In this document: positions 26,234 to 35,740 of the stretch, one piece after another
Layout of the letters: each line of letters starts with the position of its first letter
How positions within the stretch are numbered: position 1 is the stretch's first letter
Made by a program: the position numbers and the translations under genes
Origin: Promethearchaeota archaeon
Lineage (GTDB): Archaea; Asgardarchaeota; Lokiarchaeia; Sigyniarchaeales; SOKP01
Direction: 5' to 3'
Length of the DNA stretch: 64,000 nucleotides
NCBI GenBank assembly: GCA_019058245.1
Contig: JAHPZJ010000013.1
Span: 195,166 to 259,165, forward strand
Notes under the pieces: generated by a model
The model's database searches: none
Told to the model about the DNA's origin: nothing
Seen by the model: only the letters and a program-made list of their open reading frames with translations

Positions 26234-27727
26234 TTGAATTTGATGAAAAAACTTTGGGATCATTTCAATGAAATAAAAAGATTAATTTATATTAGAAATC
26301 TTTTAAGTTGGGATCAACAAGTTAATATGCCCAAAGGTTCGGTAAAAGGAAGGGCTGACCAACTAGTAATAATTCAAAATTTGATTCATAAAAGAATTAA
26401 ATCAGATAAAACTGGAGATTTAATAAGAAGTGTTGAAAAATTAAATAATCTCAATGTAACAGATTTAGCTATGATAAGAGAAGCTAAAAGACATTATATG
26501 CAAGCAACTAGAATACCAGAGACTTTACTGAGTGAAATTACTAAGCAATCAACTTTAGGTTATAATATATGGGAGAAAGCTAGAAAAAAAAGTGATTTTT
26601 CAATTTTTCAGCCATATCTTGAAAAAATGATCAGTCTTCAGATAGAATATGCTGAAAAACTAGAGACAGGCCCAACTTTATATTCAACGCTAATTGATTT
26701 GTATGAACCAGGAGTAACTTACGATTGGATTTTAAAAATCTTTATGAACCTTAAACCTAAATTAATAAAATTCATTAAAACATTAGAAAAATCGTCTAAC
26801 AAACCAGATCAATCAGTATTAAAGAGATATTATGATCCTGAAAAACAATGGCAACTAAGTCTAGATATTATTAAAAAATTAAATTTTGATTTTACTATTG
26901 GGAGGCAAGATAAATCCACTCATCCATTTACTGTTTCTTTATCATCGAAAGATGTTAGAATAACCACGAGAATACGGGAAAATTTTCTAATAGATTGCCT
27001 CTTTTCAACTATTCATGAATGTGGTCATGCTTTATATTATATGGGATTTAATGAAGAGATTCAAGGTACACTTTTAGCAGATTCATGTTCATATGGAATT
27101 GGTGAGTCTCAATCAAGATTATGGGAAAATATTATAGGAAGAAGTAAAGAATTTTGGATATATTGGTATACAATTTTCCAAAAATATTTTCCTGAGAATT
27201 TAAAAGATTATCCTTTAGAAGAATTTTATAGAGCAATAAATATTGTTCAACCTTCATTTATTAGAGTAGATGCGGATGAGGTTACTTATGGGTTACATAT
27301 TATCTTACGATTTGAACTAGAAAAAATGATGATTGAGGATGGTCTCCAAGTAAGTGAGTTAGCCTCCTTATGGAATGAAAAAATGGAAGAATTACTAGGG
27401 ATCATACCACCAAATGATGCAATGGGATTATTACAAGATGCTCATTGGTCTAGCGGTGGATTTGGCTATTTTCCAAGTTATGCACTTGGTAATCTCTATG
27501 GTGCCCAAATCTATCAAAAAGCCTTAAAAGACAATCCTAATCTAACTAAAAACTATGAGAAAGGAGAATTTTCTAATTTGTTAAATTATTTAAACGAAAA
27601 TTTATATCAATATGGAAAAATATATAGAGCCAACGATTTAATAAAAAGAGTTACAGGAGAAAACTTAAATCCTGATTATTTTATGAAATATATTGAAGCA
27701 AAATTTAAGCCAATATATAGACTCTAA
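26234..27727 (+). CDS. carboxypeptidase Taq, peptidase family M32 (copy 2)
   Basis: Encodes 497 residues, a tandem paralogue of the gene at 24605. It keeps HECGH (261-265), KDVRITTR, IRVDADEVTYGLH and GLLQDAHW, so it should be an active zinc carboxypeptidase. Residues flanking the site differ (FLIDCLFSTIHECGHALYYMG against FPSCITGTIHECGHALYEMG; the later loop reads TLLADSCSYGIGESQSR against TILCTGTSMGIHESQSR), which may give another substrate preference. I chose the ATG at 26234 because its product lines up with the start of copy 1. Tandem copies suggest an emphasis on peptide degradation. Confidence 0.93.
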   Translation: MNLMKKLWDHFNEIKRLIYIRNLLSWDQQVNMPKGSVKGRADQLVIIQNLIHKRIKSDKTGDLIRSVEKLNNLNVTDLAMIREAKRHYMQATRIPETLLSEITKQSTLGYNIWEKARKKSDFSIFQPYLEKMISLQIEYAEKLETGPTLYSTLIDLYEPGVTYDWILKIFMNLKPKLIKFIKTLEKSSNKPDQSVLKRYYDPEKQWQLSLDIIKKLNFDFTIGRQDKSTHPFTVSLSSKDVRITTRIRENFLIDCLFSTIHECGHALYYMGFNEEIQGTLLADSCSYGIGESQSRLWENIIGRSKEFWIYWYTIFQKYFPENLKDYPLEEFYRAINIVQPSFIRVDADEVTYGLHIILRFELEKMMIEDGLQVSELASLWNEKMEELLGIIPPNDAMGLLQDAHWSSGGFGYFPSYALGNLYGAQIYQKALKDNPNLTKNYEKGEFSNLLNYLNENLYQYGKIYRANDLIKRVTGENLNPDYFMKYIEAKFKPIYRL

Positions 27728-27807
27728 AACTCCCTAATTTTTTTTATTTTTAAAATTTTTAGATAGAAGATATTTTTATTTCATATAATTTTAATAAAAG
27801 TATTAAA

Positions 27808-28404
27808 ATGTTATTACAAATCAAAAAATTCTCAGAAAAAGTATTACTCCCATTAGCTAGAAAATTAAAAAACATCCCAGCTAATTATTTTACGTTATTT
27901 GGTCTAGTCTCAGCAATAATTACTTTTTTTGGATTTGTATTTCAATTAATGATAATAGTAATTATTTTTCTTTTCATTACAGAATTTTTTGATCAGTTAG
28001 ATGGAGTGGTAGCACGACTTCAAGGTCCTACAAAATTAGGTGGATTTTTAGATTCTACATTAGATAGAATTGGAGACTTCTTTTTGTTTATAGGAATTAT
28101 TATAGGTGGATATACGACAATAGAGATTGGTTTAATTGTACTTTTTGGAGCTTTTTTAACGTCTTATACCCGCGCTAAGATTGAAGCGTTAGGTGTTGAG
28201 AAAATATATGGAATTGGAATATTAGAACGAACAGATCGGGTACCGATTTTATTTATTGGAGCAATTTTACAAATTTGGTTTTTATCTGCTCTGTGGTGGA
28301 CGATGATAATCTTAGCAATTGGTACAAATATTACTGTAATTCAGAGAATTATTTTTGCTTTTCAAAAGTTTTCAAATAATAATAAAGAAAAAGTAGAGTC
28401 TTGA
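27808..28404 (+). CDS. CDP-alcohol phosphatidyltransferase family protein
   Basis: Encodes 198 residues with about six membrane helices. The full family signature D-x2-DG-x2-AR-x8-G-x3-D-x3-D is present (DQLDGVVAR, then GGFLDSTLDRIGD), holding the two metal ions. The enzyme transfers a phospho-head group from a CDP-activated lipid to an alcohol. In archaea the likely reactions are archaetidylinositol phosphate, archaetidylglycerol or archaetidylserine synthesis; the N-terminal LLPLARKLKNIPANYFTLFGL matches the archaetidylinositol phosphate synthase type somewhat better, but the exact product is open. It follows the M32 pair by 80 bases and is convergent with the ABC permease gene. Confidence 0.85.
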   Translation: MLLQIKKFSEKVLLPLARKLKNIPANYFTLFGLVSAIITFFGFVFQLMIIVIIFLFITEFFDQLDGVVARLQGPTKLGGFLDSTLDRIGDFFLFIGIIIGGYTTIEIGLIVLFGAFLTSYTRAKIEALGVEKIYGIGILERTDRVPILFIGAILQIWFLSALWWTMIILAIGTNITVIQRIIFAFQKFSNNNKEKVES

Positions 28405-28424
28405 ATTTTGTTATATCTTATTCT

Positions 28425-29087
28425 TTAAAATTGCTGTTTAGAAAATATTAAAATATTTATGCTCATCATTATAATAGTAATCGTTATTCCGAGAGATAAA
28501 GCTAATATTATAGGATTTAATATCTTAAAAAAGATAGTTGGTAAAATAATAATTGTAGATAATTGACTTCCTAAATATACAGATAAAATAGCAGCAACAG
28601 GTACAGATGAAACTAAAACACCAAAGAAAATCCCGATAGAACATGTTATTGACATCGAAGAAATTCCAATTATTAATGATTCAAAAGTGATGTTTAAGTA
28701 ATTTTCCATCAAATCGCCTCTGAATGCATCAACTATAAGACCAAAAATGAGGGATATTGAAACAGCGATAACTAAACATAAGTATACTGCCAAATATTTC
28801 GCTAAAATTAAACTACTTCGTCTCACAGGTCTAATTAAAAATAATTCATATACATGTCGATTTTTTTCACTTACGATTGATGTGCTTAACATTATCGCTG
28901 AAAGTGTTCCACCTATACTTGAAACAACAATAGAAACTAAAAATGAAATTGGCATTCCTTCCAAATCATTAGGACTAATAAATTGAATAAGGAAAGAAAG
29001 CAGTGGTAATCCAAACCAGAGAACGATCATAACTTTTGATTTTGCATATCCTTTTAATTCATCAAGAAAGATTAACAATAAACTCAA
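28425..29087 (-). CDS. ABC-2 type transporter permease
   Basis: Encodes 220 residues with six membrane helices and an ABC-2 permease organisation: an N-terminal DELKGYAKSKVMIVLWFGLPLL helix, LSTSIVSEKNRHVYELFLIRPVRRSSLILAKYLAV as the coupling region, and four later helices. It is the partner of the ATPase gene upstream, with which it overlaps by 4 bases. Together they would form an exporter of a lipid, peptide or drug; the substrate is unknown. Confidence 0.8.
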   Translation of the reverse strand: MSLLLIFLDELKGYAKSKVMIVLWFGLPLLSFLIQFISPNDLEGMPISFLVSIVVSSIGGTLSAIMLSTSIVSEKNRHVYELFLIRPVRRSSLILAKYLAVYLCLVIAVSISLIFGLIVDAFRGDLMENYLNITFESLIIGISSMSITCSIGIFFGVLVSSVPVAAILSVYLGSQLSTIIILPTIFFKILNPIILALSLGITITIIMMSINILIFSKQQF

Positions 29088-30034
29088 TCGGTTTCACCTC
29101 CAACTAATTTTAGATATACTTCCTCTAGACTTGGTTCTACTAGATTAAAACTGCGTAATTTACAATCCTGTTCGAATAAGCTTTTTAAAATAGAAGATAT
29201 ACTTATATCTACATCCGCATCTGCTTTTAAATGAACTAATTGCTTGTTAGATTTAATATTTTCAACATAATCAATATATCTTAAACTATCCAAGTCTTTA
29301 CAAAGAGAAGTATTTTCAGCATAAATAATTTCTATGATATTTCCTATTCGGAAACTACTTTGAAGTTTTTCTGGACTTCCAATTGTTAGAATCTTACCTT
29401 TATTTATTATACCTATTTTATCAGCTACATCTTGAACATCACTTAATATGTGAGATGAAAAGAAAATAGTAATATCACTTTTTCCTAGTTTTTTTATGAT
29501 TTTTTTAAATTGGAATCTCATATTAGGATCTAGACCAGTTAAAGGCTCATCCAACACTAAAATCTGTGGTTCATGAAGTAAAGCTTGACCTAATCTTAAT
29601 TTTTGAAGCATTCCTCCAGATAAGTGAACAACTTTTTTATATCTTACGTCAGATAAATAGGTTAATTTTAAGATTTCCTGAGTTCGTTTGTTAATTTGTT
29701 CGGAAGTGAGACCTGATAAACGTCCAAATGTCTTAAATACCTGATCCACGGTTCGCCATACTTGAAAACCAGCTTCTTGTGGATGATATCCAATTAGATT
29801 ATTTAAGTCCTTCCAATTATTAGAAATTTTTCTCCCATTAACTAGAACATCTCCAAAAAAATTTCTTATTAAACCCACTAATATTTTGATAGTCGTTGTT
29901 TTACCTGCACCATTAGGACCAATGTATCCAAATATTTCTCCTTTAGGGATTTTAAATGATATATCATCTAATGCAAGAAGTTCTTTATAGTTCTTAGAAA
30001 CATTTTTGAATTCTATGCAAGTACTTTTATTCAT
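29084..30034 (-). CDS. ABC transporter ATP-binding protein
   Basis: Encodes 316 residues. The ATPase core holds Walker A GPNGAGKTT, the Q-loop YHPQEAGF, the signature LSGGMLQKLRLGQAL, Walker B ILVLDEPLTGLDP and the switch His in FFSSHILSD. The C-terminal 90 residues are the extension seen in ABC-2/DrrA-type ATPases. It overlaps the following permease gene by 4 bases (ATGA), so they are translated together and likely form an export pump of two ATPases and two permeases. Confidence 0.92.
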   Translation of the reverse strand: MNKSTCIEFKNVSKNYKELLALDDISFKIPKGEIFGYIGPNGAGKTTTIKILVGLIRNFFGDVLVNGRKISNNWKDLNNLIGYHPQEAGFQVWRTVDQVFKTFGRLSGLTSEQINKRTQEILKLTYLSDVRYKKVVHLSGGMLQKLRLGQALLHEPQILVLDEPLTGLDPNMRFQFKKIIKKLGKSDITIFFSSHILSDVQDVADKIGIINKGKILTIGSPEKLQSSFRIGNIIEIIYAENTSLCKDLDSLRYIDYVENIKSNKQLVHLKADADVDISISSILKSLFEQDCKLRSFNLVEPSLEEVYLKLVGGETD

Positions 30035-30424
30035 AATTGATATTGAATTAATTGTAATAGTTTAGCTAAGCAATCGTTGCTTTAATAATTATGCTATTTA
30101 ACTTCCATAATTTAGAGGGAAGACTTTAGGAAAATTTACTACTTACTTTTAGTTATTCCATAGTTTGAGATGATCTTCTTCTTAAAGCTATTATAAAAAT
30201 TTATTTGTTCTTTATCAATTAATAATTTCAATAATTCTATAATAGTATTATTAATAGGAAATAGAAATATTCCTGCGTTTACTATCATTCTTTCCGCATT
30301 TCTATATTTTTCATCTCACATTTCTCAAATTTATTAAATTATTTTTAAATAGAATCAAATCTAAGAATATTTATTAAGATTTTATTATGAAAAAAATTTA
30401 TCTTAATGATTTTTTCCATAATTT
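30035..30424. other. intergenic region with a coding-like remnant
   Basis: A divergent 390-base spacer between the ABC ATPase (minus) and acyl-CoA synthetase (plus). Apart from the minus-strand frame at 30139-30288, listed separately, it is AT-rich without recognisable RNA, repeat or strong promoter. Confidence 0.3.
30139..30288 (-). pseudogene. 49-codon frame, probable remnant of a longer gene
   Basis: From ATG 30288 to a TAG at 30139 the frame gives MIVNAGIFLFPINNTII, a helix ELLKLLIDKEQINFY and a basic tail. Upstream of the ATG the same frame continues coding-like (DEKYRNAER) until a TGA, while another frame supplies ATG AAA AAT. This looks like the start of a protein broken by a small frameshift. 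The helix-turn pattern faintly recalls the N-terminal lobe of some 4Fe-4S proteins, but no Cys is present here. It could also be a genuine small gene. Confidence 0.35.
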
Positions 30425-30469
30425 TTGTCGAATGAATTTACAAAATTTAAAGAAAAATGGAGAAAGATA

Positions 30470-32197
30470 ATGGAGTATAGAACCTATCCAGAATTTAGTA
30501 CTCACTATCCCTTAATTCTCACGACCTTTATGAAAAGACCAGTAAAAGTTTATCCAAATGAGATAGGCGTGGTTTATCGAAACCATGTCTCAGGTGAATA
30601 TTTCCGTTTTACATGGATTGAGTGGTATAAGCGCACTTGTCGCTTAGCTAATGCTTTAAATTCTCTTGGTGTAAAACCAGGAAAACCAAGTGAACCGGGT
30701 GAAAGAGTTGCAACCATGGCACTAAATACACACAGACACCTAGAACTTTATTATGCTGTACCCTGTAGTGGAGCAGTACTCCATCCAATCAATGTGAGAC
30801 TTGCCTTGGAACACATAATCTATACTATAAATCATGCTAAAGATACAATCATATTTTTTGATGATCTAATGCTACCCATGGTTGAGGGTATCTATGATCA
30901 AATAAAAAATACTGTAAAGAAATTCGTATATATGTCAGATAAACCAGGATTGCCTGATACAAAGATAGATAATCTTTATGAGTATGAGTTATTGCTTCAA
31001 CAGGAATCTGAAAAATTTGAATGGCCTTATTTAAATGAGGATAACTATGCTACTCTCTGTTATACTACAGGCACTACAGGGCTTCCAAAGGGTGTTATGT
31101 TCACTCACAGAGCGCTTTACCTTCAGAGTTTGCATTTAATAGCCCAAACAAGTATGGTTAATGATCCAACATATGTACATCTTGGTGAGAATATTATTAC
31201 TATGATAATGACTCCCCTATTTCACATCCATGCATGGGGTGCGCCTTTTCATTATGTTTTTATGGGAGTAAAAATAGTGTTACCAGGCACATTTACGGTT
31301 GATGGGTTCTGCGAACTAGTTCAAACTGAAAAAGTAACAACTGTGTCAGTAGTGCCGACAATTCTGGCACTACTTCTTGAGTATAAAGATTTGGACAATT
31401 ATAGTTTGAGTAGTCTTAAAGCAGTTGGCGTGGGTGGAGGTGCTTTACCATTGGGATTAAAGACTAAGGTTGAGAATAAAATTCCTGGATTTACTGCAAC
31501 ATCAGGATATGGTATGACTGAAACAGCCCCAGTTACCATAAGGGCTTTTGTCAAGAAATATATGGCAAACTGGTCAAAAGAGAAACTTGATACCGTAAGA
31601 GTTAAGACAGGAATTTCAATTCCTGGACTTGAAGTAGAAGTTTTTGATGACAATGAAAAAAAAATCCCTCATGATAATAAAACTATTGGACAGATCGTTA
31701 TCCGTGGTCCCTGGGTAATGGAAAAATACTATAAGAATCCTGAAAAGTCTGCTGATGTATGGTATGATGGATGGTTCCATACTGGGGATTTGGCAAAAGT
31801 TGATGAAGAAGATTTTATAATCATTGCAGATAGGATGTCGGATATCATTAGAAGCGGTGCAGAAATGGTTCCTACGGTACTCCTTGAAAATCTAGCTGCA
31901 TTGGCTGATTTTGTACTCGAAGCTACGGTTGTAGGAGTTCCAGATGAAATATGGGGTGAAAAAGCGATGGCTATAGTAAAACTTGTTCCTGGATCCGATA
32001 AAAATGAACAGGATCTTATAGATTTTCTTACGGTTGAAGGTGTAGATAAGGGAAAAATTACTCAATGGATGCTTCCAAAACTCATAGCTATTGTCGATGA
32101 AATACCCAGAACAAGTGTAGGGAAATTTAATAAAATAGAAATTAGAAAAAATTTGGATAAGTTCTTAGAAAAGGCTAAAGATATGAAAAAAGCTTAA
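30470..32197 (+). CDS. acyl-CoA synthetase (AMP-forming)
   Basis: Encodes about 575 residues from ATG 30470, which has GGAGAAAG just before it; a TTG at 30425 would add 15. The AMP-binding motifs are complete: CYTTGTTGLPKGVMFTHRA (P-loop-like), TSGYGMTETAPV, DGWFHTGDLAKVDEEDFIIIADR and the C-terminal lysine in PRTSVGKFNKIEIRK. The enzyme activates a carboxylic acid as acyl-AMP and makes the CoA thioester; the sequence resembles medium/long-chain fatty acyl-CoA ligases, though the true acid in an archaeon is uncertain. Codon use seems less AT-extreme than the neighbours, compatible with transfer from bacteria. Confidence 0.9.
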   Translation: MEYRTYPEFSTHYPLILTTFMKRPVKVYPNEIGVVYRNHVSGEYFRFTWIEWYKRTCRLANALNSLGVKPGKPSEPGERVATMALNTHRHLELYYAVPCSGAVLHPINVRLALEHIIYTINHAKDTIIFFDDLMLPMVEGIYDQIKNTVKKFVYMSDKPGLPDTKIDNLYEYELLLQQESEKFEWPYLNEDNYATLCYTTGTTGLPKGVMFTHRALYLQSLHLIAQTSMVNDPTYVHLGENIITMIMTPLFHIHAWGAPFHYVFMGVKIVLPGTFTVDGFCELVQTEKVTTVSVVPTILALLLEYKDLDNYSLSSLKAVGVGGGALPLGLKTKVENKIPGFTATSGYGMTETAPVTIRAFVKKYMANWSKEKLDTVRVKTGISIPGLEVEVFDDNEKKIPHDNKTIGQIVIRGPWVMEKYYKNPEKSADVWYDGWFHTGDLAKVDEEDFIIIADRMSDIIRSGAEMVPTVLLENLAALADFVLEATVVGVPDEIWGEKAMAIVKLVPGSDKNEQDLIDFLTVEGVDKGKITQWMLPKLIAIVDEIPRTSVGKFNKIEIRKNLDKFLEKAKDMKKA

Positions 32198-32414
32198 GCA
32201 ACTAAAATTATCATTCTTACATTTTAATAATTTTTGAAATTAAGATTCATTCTCAGTTTTTATTGTATGATTAAAATTTAAAATTCAATTAAATTTTTGA
32301 TCTGTTTTGTTATTGATTATTGGTTAATAATTAAGATTAAAATTAGTTGTTTCCCTAATTAGTTAATATTAAAAATTAAAAAATAAAATATATACATTCT
32401 CATTGTGTTCGGTT

Positions 32415-33737
32415 ATGGTTATTAATTGCATAATTATTGGTCATGGTGCCAGAGAACATGTTATTGGTGAAGCTCTGGTTAAAGGTGGAGCAAATTTATA
32501 TTCTTTTATGAGTTTTAAAAATGCTGGATTAGAAGATTTAAGTAAAAAAATTAAAATTCATTCTGAGACAGATTTCAAAGAAATTATTGATTTTTGTAAT
32601 GAGAATAAAATTGATTTTGCAGTAATAGGCCCTGAGGCACCATTAGTAGTTGGAATTGTTAATGCCTTGGAAAAGGGGGGTATTCCCTGTGTGGGACCTA
32701 AAATCGAAGCCGCTCAGTTAGAGGGGTCTAAAATCTTTACAAGAGGATTACTTAAAAAGTATAAGATAAAGTCAAATATTTGGAGCAAAGAATTTAATTC
32801 TATGGATGGGGTTACTGATTTTATTGATGAAAAAGGTGCAGATAATTTAGTTGTGAAGCCTGATGGACTAACTGGTGGTAAAGGTGTTAAAGTTTATGGA
32901 GATCATCTTTTTTCTAAACGAGACATAATTGATTATTGTCAAGAATTAATCGACCAGAAAAATCTTTTTATTTTAGAAGAAAAATGTGAAGGTGAAGAAT
33001 TCACACTTCAGACGTTTGTTGATGGTAATAATGTTATAGGAACACCTTTAGTCCAAGATCATAAAAGAGCTTATGAGGGTGATTCAGGGCCAAATACGGG
33101 AGGAATGGGTTCTTACTCAATAGAGAATCATCTTATGCCTTTTATCACTCAAGAAGATGTAGATGATGTTCTAAAAGATATGAAAAATGTTGTAGCTGCG
33201 GTAAAAACTGAAACTGGTGTTGAATATAAAGGATTTCTTTATGGACAATTTATGAAAACTGCTAAGGGTAATAAGCTAATTGAATTTAATGCCAGGATGG
33301 GTGATCCTGAAGCAATGAATGTTTTACCCCTCCTAAAAACCAATTTTCTTGATGTGTGCCAAGCGATAATTAATGGTACTCTTGATAAGCTTACAATTGA
33401 ATTTGATAAGAAAGCGACGGTTTGTAAATATCTGGCTCCTGAGGGTTATCCTGTATCTCCTAAGAGAGATGAATTAGTAAAAATAAATATGGACAAAATT
33501 AATAAAATAGGAGCGAGTCTATATTATGCTTCAATATATAGAGAAAATAGAAATATTTATACTACTACGTCAAGGGCGATAGGAGTATTAGGGATAGCAG
33601 ATAATTTAGAAACTGCTGAGAAAATAGCAGAGAAAGGTGTTGGTTGTGTCGAGGGTAAATTATTTCACAGAAAAGATGTTGGTACACGAGAACTATTACA
33701 AAAACGTATTGATCATATGGATTCTCTTTTAAAATAG
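32415..33737 (+). CDS. purD: phosphoribosylamine-glycine ligase
   Basis: Encodes about 440 residues from ATG 32415; a TTG at 32403 would add four. It makes glycinamide ribonucleotide from phosphoribosylamine, glycine and ATP, step two of purine synthesis. The ATP-grasp domains are typical: IIIGHGAREHVIGEAL, the PEAPLVVGI segment, VVKPDGLTGGKGVKVY, PLVQDHKRAYEGDSGPNTGGMGSY and EFNARMGDPEAMNVLPLL. Nothing is missing. No other pur genes are adjacent, so the pathway is dispersed. Confidence 0.95.
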   Translation: MVINCIIIGHGAREHVIGEALVKGGANLYSFMSFKNAGLEDLSKKIKIHSETDFKEIIDFCNENKIDFAVIGPEAPLVVGIVNALEKGGIPCVGPKIEAAQLEGSKIFTRGLLKKYKIKSNIWSKEFNSMDGVTDFIDEKGADNLVVKPDGLTGGKGVKVYGDHLFSKRDIIDYCQELIDQKNLFILEEKCEGEEFTLQTFVDGNNVIGTPLVQDHKRAYEGDSGPNTGGMGSYSIENHLMPFITQEDVDDVLKDMKNVVAAVKTETGVEYKGFLYGQFMKTAKGNKLIEFNARMGDPEAMNVLPLLKTNFLDVCQAIINGTLDKLTIEFDKKATVCKYLAPEGYPVSPKRDELVKINMDKINKIGASLYYASIYRENRNIYTTTSRAIGVLGIADNLETAEKIAEKGVGCVEGKLFHRKDVGTRELLQKRIDHMDSLLK

Positions 33738-33838
33738 AAAAAAAATGAAAATTATTTAATAATTTTTCTATATGTTAGATTTTTATATTCTATAATAATT
33801 AAATTCTAATATTTTTTAGAGTGATTTAAACTAGAATT

Positions 33839-34321
33839 ATGAATTGGCGTGAAAAGAATGCAGAATTTAATGCTCTAATAAAACAATTATTTCATGATAA
33901 AGATTGGCAAAAAAGATCGGAAGCAGCAAGAAAATTAGGAATGTTAAAGGATGGAAGAGCCACTAATATGATGTGTAGAGCACTAAGAACAGAAAAAGAT
34001 CACACAGTTATTAATAAAATTATTGAAGCATTAGGTAGAATTAGAGATGCTAGAGCTACAATTAGGATAATTGAAAAATTTAAAGAAGAATTAGAAAAAG
34101 ATGAAATAGATAAATTTAGAATAATCTATATAATTGAAAGTTTAACAAAAATCAAGGATCGAAGAGCATTATCATATCTAGGTCCTTTATTAGACTCTTC
34201 TGATGATGATATCAAAAATCTTACAATAAATGCTTTTGAGATAATAGAACCAAAATGGAAAGAAATTATAGAAAGAGAAAGAAACAAATCCATTCAAGAA
34301 ATCTTTAAAATAAAAGACTAA
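33839..34321 (+). CDS. HEAT-repeat protein
   Basis: Encodes 160 residues with three or so HEAT/PBS-lyase repeats: DWQKRSEAARKLGMLKDGRATNMMCRALRTEKD, TVINKIIEALGRIRDARATIRIIEKF and RIIYIIESLTKIKDRRALSYLGPLL, each with the D-x-R-A turn. Such proteins serve as small adaptors. It is separate from purD by about 100 bases. Function cannot be assigned. Confidence 0.8.
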   Translation: MNWREKNAEFNALIKQLFHDKDWQKRSEAARKLGMLKDGRATNMMCRALRTEKDHTVINKIIEALGRIRDARATIRIIEKFKEELEKDEIDKFRIIYIIESLTKIKDRRALSYLGPLLDSSDDDIKNLTINAFEIIEPKWKEIIERERNKSIQEIFKIKD

Positions 34322-34453
34322 TCAGCTATTTTTACTATAATTTGCCTCTTTATTAGATTTTTGAATAATAAAGACTTAATAAGTAGTTATTTAAAATTTT
34401 AAAAATGCTCATATTATAAATTAATAATTATTACTCTATAGAAGGAAAGTTAT

Positions 34454-35566
34454 TTGAAAAAGAAAAAATTCTGCTGTTGTTGGGATCTGGAAGGCCCGAT
34501 ATCTATTACTGATTTTGCTGCGGAACTTGCAAGTAAATTAAGTGAAAAAACTAAATTTAAGTTATTAAAATTTAAAATGAGCCAATTTTTTACCATGATT
34601 TCCAACTATGATGATTATTTAATTGATATTCCAGGTGTGAAAGAATCTTTAAATATTCCAGAGTATCAACCAGGAGATACTCTTAGATTGATAGCTCCTT
34701 TATATATTTCATTTTTTAATGAAAGTGAGATGGTTGATTTTGCTAAAAAAAAAATTGGCTTACTCCCTGGTTGTAAGGAATTAATGAAAATTCTAGCTAT
34801 TGACTGGAATATTTTTATAATTTCTACCAGTTATTCTCAATTTGCTTATACGGTTGCTGAAGAATTAAATATTCCAAAAGATCATATCTACTGTACAAAA
34901 TTAAACATTAATCAATTAAAAGAAGGATTGAAAGATATTAATAATAATATTGACATATTGGTACAAGATATATTCAGGAAGTATCTCTCCAAAAATTCAA
35001 ATCTCAAGTTTGTTATTGAGGATTTAAATAGATTCTTCTGGAAAAATCAACAATCGGATTATATAGCGGTTATGAATGAAATAAAAGTTGTTGGAGGAAA
35101 AAGAAAGGAAGCAGCCATTGAAGATATCTCTAAACGAACTAAAATTCCAATTTCTGAGATAATTGCTTTAGGAGATTCAATTACTGATATAAATATGCTC
35201 GAAAGAGTAAAAAAAGAAGGGGGAATTTCTATTTCCTTCAATGGAAATAAATTTACAATACCTAGAGCTAATGTTGCTGTTACAACTTCAAATAGTTTAG
35301 GATTATTACCTATTTTTCAGCAAAAACAAAATATTGAACAATTTTTAACTAAATGGGAAGCTTGTTTTAAAGATTTTCAAAGTGATAAAAAAAAAATTAA
35401 CGATAGCTTAATATCAAAAGAAACTAAAAAAATATTTTTGAAATATAATTTCCTTCCTGAATTTTATAATTTGACTAATAGATCGGAAGATCAACTAAAT
35501 AAAATAATTCTAAGTCAAGAAAAGATGCGAAAATCGGTTAGAGGATGGGCAGGAAATTTAGGGTAG
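34454..35566 (+). CDS. archaeal HAD-superfamily protein (COG4030/EhaR-like)
   Basis: Encodes 370 residues from a TTG start with AGAAGGAAAG a few bases upstream as a ribosome site. The HAD fold is shown by CWDLEGPISITDFAAEL (motif I, with nucleophile Asp), IFIISTSYSQFAYTVAEEL (motif II), a Lys/Arg-rich segment with GGKRKEAAI (motif III) and IIALGDSITDINMLE (motif IV). The DLEGP form is typical of the archaeal group COG4030, which includes the protein named EhaR in methanogens. It is probably a phosphatase; the substrate is unknown. Three consecutive Cys before the motif (FCCCWDLEG) are unusual. Confidence 0.75.
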   Translation: MKKKKFCCCWDLEGPISITDFAAELASKLSEKTKFKLLKFKMSQFFTMISNYDDYLIDIPGVKESLNIPEYQPGDTLRLIAPLYISFFNESEMVDFAKKKIGLLPGCKELMKILAIDWNIFIISTSYSQFAYTVAEELNIPKDHIYCTKLNINQLKEGLKDINNNIDILVQDIFRKYLSKNSNLKFVIEDLNRFFWKNQQSDYIAVMNEIKVVGGKRKEAAIEDISKRTKIPISEIIALGDSITDINMLERVKKEGGISISFNGNKFTIPRANVAVTTSNSLGLLPIFQQKQNIEQFLTKWEACFKDFQSDKKKINDSLISKETKKIFLKYNFLPEFYNLTNRSEDQLNKIILSQEKMRKSVRGWAGNLG

Positions 35567-35740
35567 ATTATATTTTTAAAATTACTATTTACTACTATAT
35601 CTATAGGATATTGTCTCGTACAAAGCCTTTATTAGTAAAAATTATATTTAAAACCTAACAATTTTAATATGAGAAATAATAGATTTCTCTAATACTTATA
35701 TATTATGTAAATCTAAAAAGATAAAAGTGGTAATTTGCTA

